Origin: Paralichthys olivaceus
Lineage: Eukaryota; Chordata; Actinopteri; Pleuronectiformes; Paralichthyidae
Assembly (NCBI RefSeq): GCF_024713975.1
Contig: NC_091098.1
Coordinates: 14,494,316-14,558,315, forward strand
Direction of reading: 5' to 3'
DNA: 64,000 nucleotides
Shown: piece after piece, positions 24,201 through 34,689 of the stretch
Layout: each line of letters opens with the position of its first letter
How positions within the stretch are numbered: position 1 is the first letter of the stretch
Program-made: the position numbers and the translations under genes
The notes under the pieces: generated by a model
What the model saw: only the letters and a program-made list of their open reading frames with translations
Told to the model about the DNA's origin: nothing
Databases searched by the model: none

Positions 24201-25477
24201 ATATAGAACGATATAAAGAAATGTGACAAGAAAAAGCACTGCAAGTAAACAAGTAGTACCTTTCAGTGATTACATACAGTATATTGTGTAAAGTAATACT
24301 TCTACTCAAACTAGTTTGTTAAAAGATATTTTATCAAATAAATCCACGCTTTTGCTTTTACTGCAACTATGTGTGTAAAGTGTGTAACATCCTCAGATAT
24401 CTGATGCATTTTATCAGACAACCAGTCTTCGTGTGTTGAGACATAACCACATCCTGTCTTTCGTCTCCTGTGCACTACAACATCTGTCAGTTTTAAGGAC
24501 ACGGCATGCAAACCGTTTGCTCGCAAGCATGCAGTATGTTTTAAGAACATGGTGCCTGTTCACAGGCTGCCTGCATGAGGGGGATAAGCCCAGTCATGAG
24601 GCTGACTTACTGCTAGCTAGGGGTGGCAGGCCGCACATCGCAGGAACATGGAGGTGGCTAGAAATGGAGTCTGGCCCACACCAAGACCAAGTGACATAAC
24701 AATGAGATCAACAAAAATACAGCTGCCTCATTGAAGCCCTGTGGCAAGAGACAGCAATCACCAACATGTTTCCACTTTGTCCTTGCTCTCACTGTAACAA
24801 TGTGCGTTTGACGTACACAGACTCATGTTGTGAACGTACTCTATTCAACAGGCTGTTCTCTGGGCAGGTCCAGTGTCAGAGGACCCTTTGCACAACAAGC
24901 TGGTACATCGAGGCCCAGTGCGAGCACAGCTTGGAGATGAGGGCTCCTATTCATATACAAACTGAGAGCAAACTGTTACTCTCGTGCTCCTGCCAGACAG
25001 AGATGCATATTGTGCCCTCTGTCAGCAGTGACAGCATTTTACTAGAAATATAGGGAACAAATTTGTTCCTTGTTGAACAGAATGTGGTTCAAAGGGTTTG
25101 TTTCACACAGGAAATGTTGTTGATAAATAACAATTATTACAAAATAATTATTTCCTATAGCATCAAATACAACAAAGACTAAATCACAAATGCATTTGTG
25201 ACATTTAGTTTGCTGAGCACTTCAAATATCTTCACTTCATCTTCCTCTGAGTGAGCCCACATGACGGCGTATTGATTGAGGGAGGAAATGAGGCAGCGGA
25301 ATGAAAAGGTTAGTGGCTTCTCAGGTTAGAAAGTAAAGATGGCTAAAGTCCCATCGTCCAGGTAGAGGACCCTCCACTCACCTTCAGCTGAGACTTGGAC
25401 ACCTTACCGCTCTTCTCCAGATCTAGAGCTGTGAAGCCATACCAAATGGACTTGAGCAGCTCAGACCGCAGATCCAT
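18269..25477 (-). CDS. def6: DEF6 (SLAT/IBP), PH-domain Rho-family guanine nucleotide exchange factor
   Basis: DEF6 is a lymphocyte-enriched activator of Rac/Cdc42/RhoA recruited to membranes via its PH domain. Coding exons: 25477-25382, 23826-23686, 23599-23414, 22562-22335, 22240-22094, 20267-20159, 20087-19789, 19703-19537, 19151-18953, 18826-18736 and 18465-18269; total 619 aa (human 631). The N-terminus [20 protein letters not shown] and EF-hand-like segment are near-identical to the human protein as recalled. The PH domain starts at residue 218 ([20 protein letters not shown]) and runs through the [15 protein letters not shown] helix. A long charged coiled coil follows ([40 protein letters not shown]), then the conserved [20 protein letters not shown] block and a divergent Ser/Arg-rich tail ending GDMDIP. 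ATG 25477 matches the family start. The larger upstream open frame uses no ATG and is not coding. SWAP70 is the alternative family member but fits the tail less well. Confidence 0.96.
21159..21591. mobile_element. TTAA-ended MITE-like element in def6 intron 5
   Basis: Begins TTAAAGGAAATGG and ends ATATCTCCTTTAA, so the termini form an 11-bp near-perfect inverted repeat (one A/G difference) with TTAA at each end. The interior includes GCTGCAGCTCCTCTTTTCAG and TCTTTAAGGCCCCTCCTCC, recalled from similar teleost elements. No transposase coding capacity. It is distinct in sequence from the 7842/31498/52871 family. Confidence 0.65.
24430..25060. other. GC-richer unique-looking block within def6 intron 1
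   Basis: Most of this 1.56-kb intron (23827-25381) is AT-rich, but 24430-25060 has balanced composition, and no known repeat was recognised in it. Short open frames are present without splice support or family similarity. It could be a regulatory element or an old unrecognised repeat; nothing further can be said. Confidence 0.25.
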
Positions 25478-26700
25478 TTCTGCAGCAGTGTTACTTTCTG
25501 GTTTCCTCCTCTTGGTCTCTTCTTCTTCCCTCTGCTGTTGACACAGGGCCTCTGGGTGACAGCCAGACACCCACACTGTGTTGCTGCTGTCAGCCAGGCA
25601 TGGGCTTTTACCAGTCTGCTGGCAGCGACACCTGCTGGACGACCACAGTTACGGACAGAGTGGGAGTGTCTTATTGTTCATTGCATTCTCTGATCCTGAC
25701 CTCCAGCAGTGGAGGCACAAATACCACTTCATGAAAAGGCCCCATTACAAGTTAGTGTGTTGCAATCAAAGTTTTATCCCCCAGAACATTTCTTTTAAAC
25801 TATATCAATGTAGATAACACTGAAATAATTAACTGATAAATAGGTTAGTCAGGTTACAGTTTTAGCAAAATTTAAAATTTCAACATACAAACACCCTATA
25901 TTGTGCAGTCTCCACTGTGATGTGTTGTATATACTGATTTTTATTTCACTGTACATATATAACCCAATTTTGACTGTGATTGAAAAAAACTATTGAGATT
26001 AAAGCATCACTTAAACTGTGTTTATTTTATTTTTTTAGCAGCTAGAATTTGATTGCTTTGAATATTGTTGGTCACATATTTAGTCAAATCTCAAAGGAAC
26101 ACTAACATGTAACTGTAAATAAATAAATTTGTCAAATAATCATTGTGAAGTCTATGAGCGTATAGTAGCAACATAGCATTCACTCAAGTGCTGCATGAGT
26201 AAATGTACTTTTCACCTGTGCTGCCTTCAAGGACAAGTGATGCTGTCAACTTTGCATGTAACTGTTCTGTCGAGACCTGACCGACCAAAAAGTTAAGAAT
26301 GGTTATTTTTGTTATTATTTAGCGATGTTAATGTTTTTCGATTGGTTGGTTTCTCTCGTTTGTTTACTTTAACTTTGACTGTTTATTGACTGATTATCCA
26401 TGACCTTTTGAGCTAGTTTACTGATATGAGCTCTACAAACTAGTGTTTCTGTTATTTAGATTTAACTGTGGTGTTAACAACAATTGTTTAAAAATAAACT
26501 ACAAAGATATATGTGCTACCGTCCAGTAGTTTGTTTTCTCTGATATCTCACATGTTGTTGGGAGATTTGAATAAACAGTGTTAAATGGGTAACAAATCCC
26601 CATCTACATGAGTAAATAATAAAAAGTTATATAATGGTTGAACTGTGATGATTCAATTCATCCACTGGAATTAAGTTCGATTCTGTTCTATTTACACGTG
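25478..26700. other. def6-troap head-to-head intergenic region, def6-proximal part
   Basis: The 5' side of def6 (25478 to about 25700) has no TATA box and modest GC content; the def6 transcription start is not resolved. From about 25800 to 26700 the sequence is AT-rich and no gene or repeat was recognised. Confidence 0.3.
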
Positions 26701-26719
26701 GTGGGGGTCTAGGGTGGGT

Positions 26720-26734
26720 GGGGGGGGGGGGGGG
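26720..26734. repeat. G15 homopolymer
   Basis: Run of 15 G residues directly preceded by GGGTGGGT, in the 5' flank of troap about 90 bases before the CCAAT cluster. The G tracts could form a G-quadruplex on the plus strand; such a run is also prone to assembly error. Confidence 0.9.
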
Positions 26735-26799
26735 CGAAACAAACAAAAAGTTACTTTGTAAAACTTTCGCGTCGTTGCCATGGAGCTGTTTGTGAGAAT

Positions 26800-27075
26800 C
26801 GGATGCTCATTGGTCAGCGACGCTGCGATAACATCAATGCGCGCAGCCATTGGTCGACACGGCTTCCTGCTTCCACCAATGGCGGAGCGCGCTTTTTACA
26901 AACTGCCGCGAGTCCAGGAAGTTGACAGCCCTCCTCCGTGAGAAAGAACCGAACAAGGGATCTTTAAATTCCAACAAAACGCCCGGAAAACCAAAACATT
27001 TGGATTTCACTTGATCAGAGACTTCACTGGACGACCAGAAGGAAGTGACGGCGGCCATTTTGTATTTTTAAAGTA
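26800..27075 (+). promoter_or_regulatory. troap: troap promoter with three CCAAT boxes
   Basis: Inverted CCAAT boxes (ATTGG) at 26809-26813 and 26849-26853 and a forward CCAAT at 26876-26880, followed by GC-rich sequence and no TATA box. A TTTAAA at 26963-26968 could act as a CHR-type element. Multiple closely spaced CCAAT boxes plus a CHR are typical of G2/M genes bound by NF-Y and DREAM/MuvB, which fits the known cell-cycle expression of TROAP. A non-coding first exon ending near 27072 (donor GTACGT) is plausible. Confidence 0.55.
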
Positions 27076-27504
27076 CGTAAAATATGTAGTATACGGTTTT
27101 AGACGTTTAGGTAGCTTGTGTTACCGACGACAGACTCAATGTATCCCTTCAGTTAAAGCTACTTTCTCTTGTTTAGGTCGCTAGCAACACTTTGGTTTGT
27201 ACTGTGTTCAGGCTCTGCTCCTACCAGTTCAGTGCTTCATCTGTTAGACAAACACATTTCATTATTCGAAGCCTAGTTAGATTCATGTTTTCACAGGGTC
27301 GGCCATGGTGGGACTTGCTTTCTCTCACTAAGTGAAATGGTGAATCTTTGGAATGTAGTCTGTGGATCATTTATTTTCCAGATGCATGTTTTCGTCTCCT
27401 CTCTTCTGTATGAGTCTGTGTGGTGCATCATGCCTGGTTGCTCAATTTGGTTTTTCCTTTCTTGCTCCTCTAGTTCTTCATCACCACCCTCTTCCTTCAT
27501 CATC

Positions 27505-28489
27505 ATGGATTCCCCTTCAGTCCTCCGGCAGCAAAGTCAGAACAAAATCCACAGTGACTTTCTGAGGTAAGTCAGTTTATATATACACACACACACACAC
27601 ATTTCTTACGTTTTCTTTTCTCGTTTCACTTTCTGCCTGGGCACTGAATAGTTTTTTAGTTCAGATGGAAATTATGTTTGTGGCATGTGTAAAAGACTGT
27701 CAAGTTCCAAAGCTGATAATGAACCTCCTGTCAGATTTGTAATCTTGTTTACTTATTTATTTTTGTTCCTGAATAATTCTAAATGTTTGTCTGTTTCCGA
27801 AAATATGTATTTATTTTTGTTCATTGTGTTCAACCATTTGGCTTCACTTCCTAAAAAAAACGTTCGATGGAACAAGTAATTTTACTCATGTAGAATCTCC
27901 AGCTCTACCACATCATAGAGGGGTTCTATTGAAGTCAGATCTGCTGATTGACGAGGCCTTGGACGTTCACTGAACTCATTGTAGTGTTCCTTCAGTGTGA
28001 AACTTTTGCTTTGTGACATGGTGTATGATCCCGCTGTAAGTAGCCATAACAAGATGGTAAAATTGCACTGTATTATTAAGTGTGTCCAGAAAAACCTTCC
28101 GCACACATTACACTACCTCCAGCAACCAGGACTGCTGACACAAGGCAGGTTGGATCCACGGACTCATGCTGCCACATTATGATCCTGCCATCTACAGCCT
28201 CAGCAGAAATCCAGATGAATCAGACCAGGCTATGTTTTCCCGTCTACAAATGTCCAGATTTCACAGGATCAGATCTCTGTTCTATGTTTACTGGAGTGGA
28301 ACCTGATGTGGTCCTCTGTTGTTGTAGACCATTCACCATAACGTTCGACGTGTGGTGTATTCTGACATGCTTTACTGCTCACACAGTTGTAACATCCTGA
28401 ATTACTATAGTCCTTCTGGTCATTCTCTTCTGACCTCTCATCATCGAGGACCTTCTGTTCACAGAAGCACTTTACAGTACAGTTTTACA

Positions 28490-28548
<59 letters not shown>

Positions 28549-31500
28549 TAATAGAGTGCATCTATGTGCAGCACTTTTATCTATGACATGTATTCCTCAT
28601 TCTGATAATTGATGAATGATTGATTGCAACATTAACTGAATCTGCATTATTTTATACATTCTGCTGCTCCCATATGATCAGTCAGTTGGATAATTGCGTT
28701 AATGTGCAAGTTTTTCTAATAAAGTGTCAGTGAGAGTAGTTTCATCTATTATCTCACCATTTATTGTTTTTTTTCCCCAAACAGAATGAAGAATGAACAT
28801 AACAAAATCCTAGTGAACCAGAAACCTTCCAAACCTGTGTCTGCACCTCATCTTTCTAAACAAGACAATGAGAACAAAGATCCAGGACGTTCAGACACGG
28901 GCAGAAAGGCAGCTGTGCGACCAGCTGTAAGCAGATTACCAGTGCTCGCTAAGTCTCTTCATCTTCAGACTCCAATTGACTTCAGACAATCACACTGTAG
29001 ATGGGAGGAGAAACCTCTGGCTGTAAGTGATTTAGTCCTGTTCCACGGATTTAAGTGCTTTTATTTAATCTGACAATTGTTCTGTTCTTAAGATTTTGTC
29101 ATTTCACTTCAGGGCAAAGCTAAGAAGAAAAAGCCGTGCACCAGGCCTGTGCCTTTTAACCTGTCGCAGCCAAAGAGTTCAACAACCAGCGAAAACCCAC
29201 AGCCCGGTGCTCATGCTGTCCAACCTGAAATCAATGTAGGCAAAGTCCGTCTCAGGACCCAAAACATAAATTCAAAACCTACTAAACATTCAAGTATGTC
29301 AAGCATCCATGTGGATTCAACACATAAGTCTCATGGAAAGGCTACAGATAAAATATCCCACCTGTCAGGACAGTCCCAGCCTCCTAGCACTTTCAAGACT
29401 TCAGCCACTTTGTCCAATCCTCGATCAGCCTTTCATAATAACGCTCTGCATCAGAACAGTGCTGATCCTTGTGCACAGTCTGCTCTTAGTGCAGAGACCT
29501 GTTTGGAAAACATGAACCGGCTCAGCCTCAAAGATCCAACCAAGTCATCATATGCTGCCCAGAACACGCAGCTGACCACACAGGTGAAATCTTCAAAGAG
29601 TTCAACTGGTAAGTGAGGACGCTGCTTTTGAGCTTCTTTCTTCTGTTTTGAGCAGAATCACTGAAAACATTTTACATTTCCAGCTGTGAAATTATATTTG
29701 TCTTTATTTGGTGTGGTGTACACAATATTTCTAAATTTGTGTGCTTACATTATTTTTCCCTACTTTACTTTAACTGTACTTTATCCAGTTGTATATTGCT
29801 GTAACAGCTGAAATTCTCCAGGTAGATAAATGGATCTCACCTGTACAATAACAGCTTCGTAGCTTATTATTAATTTGATTGCTAGAAATATTATTGATCT
29901 CATGATTGCCTGCTCTCTATTTTAGTTGTTACTTTTGTGAGATTTCTACTTGTTTTGTTCTTGTAAACAGTTGTGAACATTGTTTCTAAGGTTGATTTCC
30001 TATGTGTTGATAATAAAGGGGAGAACTTTCAGCCAGACCACGCAGCTTTCCTCAGTATCCTCCGGAATGAGGGCGTAAGCACCACAGCTCTGGGATCTGC
30101 AACTCCACAGTCCAAACAATATAACTGTCTGGTGAGGTGGTTTGATGATACAGTGTCTTTTGGACCCAACCCTTTTACTGAAGAGTGTCATTGAGATGTT
30201 TGTTTTGTTTCAACAGTGATTTAAGTTCAACAGTTTTTAAAATCATCAATTTCCAGAATAAGTCCAATAATGATGTGTGTATCTACTGATGATTCCCTTG
30301 TTTGCAGCCTCTGCGAGTGTCTATCATGAAGAGTCGATCAAAAGCTGCAGCAACCACAGGTTAGCACCAGACGGAGAAACACAATATGTAATTTAGTTTA
30401 GTATGTGAAAGGTAAAGACAATTACATTGGAAGAAAAATGTCTTACTATTCTTTATTATTTTGTTTGTTTCAAATAAGCACCGAATTGCAAAGTAATCAT
30501 AGTTAATTTATTTTCAATTACAATTCAACATTTCAAGAAATACATTGGATAGCTTTCTTCCTGAGATTTACTTGAGATGTTTGATGCCACCTGTCTGTAT
30601 GGTAAATGAACCAGAAGCCAGTAAGCTTAGCTTAGCATAAGCAGAGTAACAATATAAATACATTTTAAAATATGAAACTAGTATTAGTAAATTTAAAAAT
30701 GGTTCAGCATTACTTTGTAGTTATACTAATGCTCTGCATGTGTGCTCTTCTTACAGGATTAGAAAAGTTGGTGCAGTTTTCCCCCGACACCGCCGCTCTG
30801 CAAAGTATCCTCCAGAACCAGGGGGTGAATGCTGGAGGGCTCGTAGGTGCCACGCCTGGAAAGTCTGTCTGTCCATCAGGCCGAGGCACTTCCATCTACA
30901 CAGTACGACTCATTTCTTACCTCTGCTCTTCTTCCTTATTATTTTATTTGTAGTAGGTTTTTTAATTCTATTTCTACGTTGCTTTTGAAACAGTCTCATT
31001 TTCTTTCCTAGGCTCAGAGAGTACCAATTAGGAAAAATCTCACAGAGGCGACTGGTGGACCAGTGGGTAAGTCGCAGCTGTATTTTCTTTTGTTCTTCTA
31101 TGAAACCGAATGCTCCCTTATCTCTTTGTCCTTTTCATCCTGATGTGACTCAGTTGTTTTGTCCTCAACAGTTGCACTCAAAGAGACTCCCCAGAGGAAA
31201 TGGACTCCACAGAGAATCCGCGACACCCGTCATCAGCCCATATCAGCTATGGTCAGCATTCATTTATTGTATGGGCATATTCTGTCTTTTTGACATTTTG
31301 AGATTTGAGATTTTTAGTTTTTTTAATCTTTATATCATAATGCTGCTGTTTTTTAGAAATGGCATTTATCCACACAGCAGTCACCATATACCAACACCCC
31401 AGGTCTGAGGAGTTGCAAAACCAACCTTCAACCACACCCGGAGGTGAGCATTCTGTCAAATTACGATATGTGTTGGTACATTTACAGAGATCTGGGCTGA

Positions 31501-34162
31501 AAGTTTCAGTGTGTAGAATTTAGTGACATCTAGTGGAGAAGTTGCATGATACAGCTGAAAACCCCTCACCTCACCTTCCCCTTCCAAACATGAGAGAGAA
31601 CCTTTAGTAGCCTTATGGTATTCATAAAGGTTTTTAGTTTGTCCAGTCTGGACTACTGTAAAAAAACATGGCGGCCTCCGTAGAGAGGACCTGCTCCAGA
31701 TGTAACTATAAAGTAATTAAATATAAAGGGTCCGTTCTCAGGTATAGAAAACAATAATTCATACAATTTAGAAGAAACACACTAGTGAAAACATCACTAG
31801 GATTATTTTATATTCAATTTCTGCCAATGATTCCTTTGACCTAAATCTTACACACTGGACCTTTAACAAGAGCATTGTCAAATGGGAAAACAAAACAAAA
31901 CTTTATGGTCAAATAAAAGGCACAGTCAGAGTATGACAAAATTCTTGAAGGGACTTTTAATTTTTTTCTTTTAATTTAAGGCTTCTCCATCACAGTTTTG
32001 ACCACTTTTTCTATTAAATATTTCAATGATGATGATTTCAAAACAAAAACTATATATATTAACCAAAAACGAACAAACTGTATTGCATGTTACATTTGCT
32101 CTGGATCTCATATGACTTCACTGTTTGTCGGCAGGAGATCGTGCAGAGATTGTTTGACGATCAAGAGGAGCAGAACACTGACAAAGATCCTGAGACACAA
32201 ACAGAGCAGCTCCCAGTTCAAGCTTTAAGCGTATGAAATCCAAAACTAATGCCCACACATGAATCCAAATTGAATCAAGTTCTTAGTTTTGTTATGGATT
32301 ATTATTTATTTGTTTTGTTTCCTCCCCCACTTCTCTAGACTAAACCCCACTGTGAAGAAAAGGGAGAGTCAAGCAGAACTAACAGCAGTGAGGATGACGA
32401 GGAGCAGAGGGTGGCAGGTGTAAAGCTGTTCCTCCAAGCACCACAAAGAGAGTCTGTCATTTTTTTCTCAACATGCAAAAAGCTGGTCAGAGCTCCACTC
32501 TTTGAGAAGAGCTCATCTGATCAGGATCAGCATGTTCCGGTTTCATCAGAACAGAGAAATGTGCTGCCGCTGCATGAAGTCACGTCATCTGTGTCAGAAC
32601 CAACCTGTCAGATCAACGCGTCTGTTCAGAGTCTGCGCAGAGGTAACACTGACGTATCACATTACCATAATAATCACTGTGTCTCATAGTGTTTAACATC
32701 AAATCCTCATAATTTTCATACTCCTGTACTGGCTTGAATACAAGACAACTTATATTCCCGTAAATTAAACTTGGTAGCCTTAATGTTTCTTGGATAGTGG
32801 GAGTAACTGTAACATGTAACATACAAAAATTGTTGTATTTACATTATACTTTAATGGGAATTTTTTATCTTTAAATTTTAGGAGTGAAATTGCAAAATGA
32901 AGACTGTTAAACTTTGAAAAACGATATTTCATGGAAGCTGTACGAGCAGAACTACTCAGTGTTTTCCTTCTCTCTCTTTTTTGTCTTGGAAAATATTCCA
33001 TTTAACACAGAATATTGGTTATCATCTTAATTTCATGGATGTCATATATTTAGATCAATAAGGTGTCTTTTTTTCTTCTCATTTGTACAATATTTCGTCA
33101 CAATTTTATGTATTTAATATGTCGTCTGTCTTCTGTGAGCATCAGCTTTAACTGGTTATGTTATGTTCAAACTGTTAAAAGTGACTTTTTCTGTCACAGA
33201 CCTTATTGCTCAGAAGACTCACAATCTGAGTCCTGTGGTGGCGTTGCTGCGGAAGCGTCTTCCTCCTCTGGAGGAGCTGCGTATGGATGAGGAGGTGGCC
33301 ACCTACACCTCAGTGTCTGTCCCCGCTGCTCCCGGGTTTGTTCCCCCTCGACCTCGCTGTAGAAACCCACTGGCCTCCGTCCTGCACTTTGAAGAGTCCT
33401 CTGTGAGTACACCGCTGATAGTGAAGTGTGACTGGTGCTGTCTAAAGCAGTTTGACTTATATCACTCACCTTAATACCTATTTCAATGAAATTAACCTCT
33501 TGTTAGCTATTTGTTGTACAATTCACTTTGGTCATTTTAGTGTATGTCAGAAAAAAATCTTTAATCACCAGAGTTACAAATATTTTCACACCACAAACAG
33601 ATTCAACTGTAGGTATAACATAGTGACAGTCTGCTAGTTAGAGCACCACCACTAGTGTGTTGTGAGGGTGGTGCTTTCATGTTACATAGACTGAATAAAA
33701 ATATAGAAATGACATTGCACCAAAAGTAAAGTAAAAACCTCTTGATCGTCCCCTGGTGGCTGGCTGGTTATTAACCCTGCCTCCTCCATGTTGCATGGGA
33801 CACTTTTAAATCTAAGCTAAGCTAAAATAATAATAACGTCTTACAGGTAGTTGTATATTTATTATCAGTGATGAGAGGGGTTATCAATGCTCTCTGTAAC
33901 TTAGCATGAAAGAAAATGCACATATTTTCTAAAAGCTATTCCTTTAATTCACGGGACAATATGATACAGCACAGCACAGCGTTGTATTACAGCCGCACAA
34001 GTTGTCTCATTTATTATGTCATTGACATACTTCTCACTTCTCTGAAACATTAAACCTATACTGACATATTTTCAATTTGTTTTCCAGAGATTTGTCCCAA
34101 TTGGCTTTGATCTCCCCTCTGGTTCTTCTTCTCCACACGGCTCTGCACAACAGGAGAGATGA
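27505..34162 (+). CDS. troap: Trophinin-associated protein (tastin)
   Basis: TROAP/tastin is a proline-rich cytoplasmic protein of the centrosome and spindle, originally found with trophinin. Thirteen coding exons: 27505-27566, 28785-29022, 29113-29608, 29971-30131, 30308-30359, 30757-30902, 31012-31066, 31172-31251, 31357-31443, 32135-32230, 32339-32642, 33200-33402 and 34088-34162; 684 aa (human 778), all junctions in phase. The C-terminus is diagnostic: LRMDEEVATYTS, then CRNPLASVLHFEES and RFVPIGFDLPSGS, matching human DDECAFYTS, CTNPVATLLEW and CFIPVGSAAPQGS as recalled. A PDTAALQSILQNQGV motif matches human DPAALATILSGEGV and is present twice here. VQRLFDDQE matches VRLFDQE. The human C-terminal Pro-rich repeats are absent. 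The first coding exon begins at 27474, just upstream of ATG 27505. The N-terminal half is low-complexity and Ser/Lys-rich and could not be identified alone. Confidence 0.88.
28100..28735 (+). repeat. Dispersed teleost repeat interrupted by a (CA)n tract
   Basis: In troap intron between the first two coding exons. Phrases such as GGTTGGATCCACGGACTCAT, CAGACCAGGCTATGTTTTCC, GGAGTGGAACCTGATGTGGT, CTGCTGCTCCCATATGATC and TTTCTAATAAAGTGTCAGTG follow in the same order as a repeat I recall from many fish genomes that usually ends ...CCTAATAAAGTG. The (CA)n run replaces part of the middle. Family name not certain. Confidence 0.6.
28494..28547. repeat. (CA)n microsatellite, 27 units
   Basis: Uninterrupted CA dinucleotide run of 54 bases inside the dispersed repeat in troap intron. 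Likely length-polymorphic. Confidence 0.98.
30525..30665 (+). repeat. Truncated dispersed repeat with TTAGCTTAGCATAA motif
   Basis: In the troap intron 30360-30756. Reads GATAGCTTTCTTCCTGAGAT, TGATGCCACCTGTCTGTATG, GTAAATGAACCAGAAGCCAG and AAGCTTAGCTTAGCATAAGC, in the order of a common teleost repeat recalled from introns. Its usual continuation is missing. Confidence 0.5.
31498..31866 (-). mobile_element. TTAA-ended MITE-like element, copy B (minus orientation)
   Basis: In the troap intron 31444-32134. Read on the minus strand it starts TTAAAGGTCCAGTGTGTAAG and ends CACACTGAAACTTTCA; the left plus-strand end is TGAA rather than TTAA, a single change from the family end. The interior is collinear with copies A and C (GGCGGCCTCCGTAGAGAGGA, CATGGCGGCC, AGCTGAA, AACATGAGAG). 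No coding capacity. Confidence 0.8.
33720..33820 (+). repeat. Fragment of dispersed teleost repeat (CCCCTGGTGGCTGGCTG)
   Basis: Reads GATCGTCCCCTGGTGGCTGG, CCCTGCCTCCTCCATGTTGC and ATGGGACACTTTTAAATC, a phrase recalled from many teleost introns. Located in the last troap intron (33403-34087), whose remainder is AT-rich with no other feature recognised. Confidence 0.5.
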
Positions 34163-34665
34163 TTTGCACTACAACTACAGTATTTGTTTTTTACTGAGAA
34201 AATCCAGAGATGTTAAGCTGAAACTAATGTACTGACGAGACTTTGTTTAATGGAGATGATGTTTGTCCAACACTGATGCACGCCAGCCTTAATACAGGTC
34301 CAAAGAATGCTGCTGGTGTCATTTTTTTGAAACCACAAATCTTTTTTTCTTAAAAATTGTATTATTACTTTCAATAGATGATTTCTAAAAGAGGTTATAT
34401 CTGTACAATGACAGATCTTTCATACTGGAGTGTTTATGACATGAACAACTGAATGTTGGAAAAAGTAAATGTTATAAAAGGTCAATGAAGGCACTGGACC
34501 TCATTAGTGTTATAGATGTAGATTACTTATAGATTTGTGTTTCAGAGTATTTTCAGAGAATTGATTTTCAAATAATGGTTTGTTATTTGGATTTTTTAAT
34601 GAGGACTGAATATTAAAGTTCTTATTGTACAGTGTAATAAATGTATATATGTCACTGGAGAGCCT
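34163..34665 (+). other. troap: troap 3' UTR and poly(A) signal
   Basis: Downstream of TGA 34160-34162. A canonical AATAAA at 34636-34641 is followed by a GT-rich stretch (GTATATATGTCACTGG...CCTTGTGTC), typical of a cleavage site near 34660. Confidence 0.65.
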
Positions 34666-34689
34666 TGTGTCATTTTGGGGATTTCCAAC

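Noticed and set aside
25343-25576. N-terminal extension of def6 upstream of MDLRSELL
   Set aside because: The extension starts without an ATG and has no counterpart in DEF6; ATG 25477 matches the family start.
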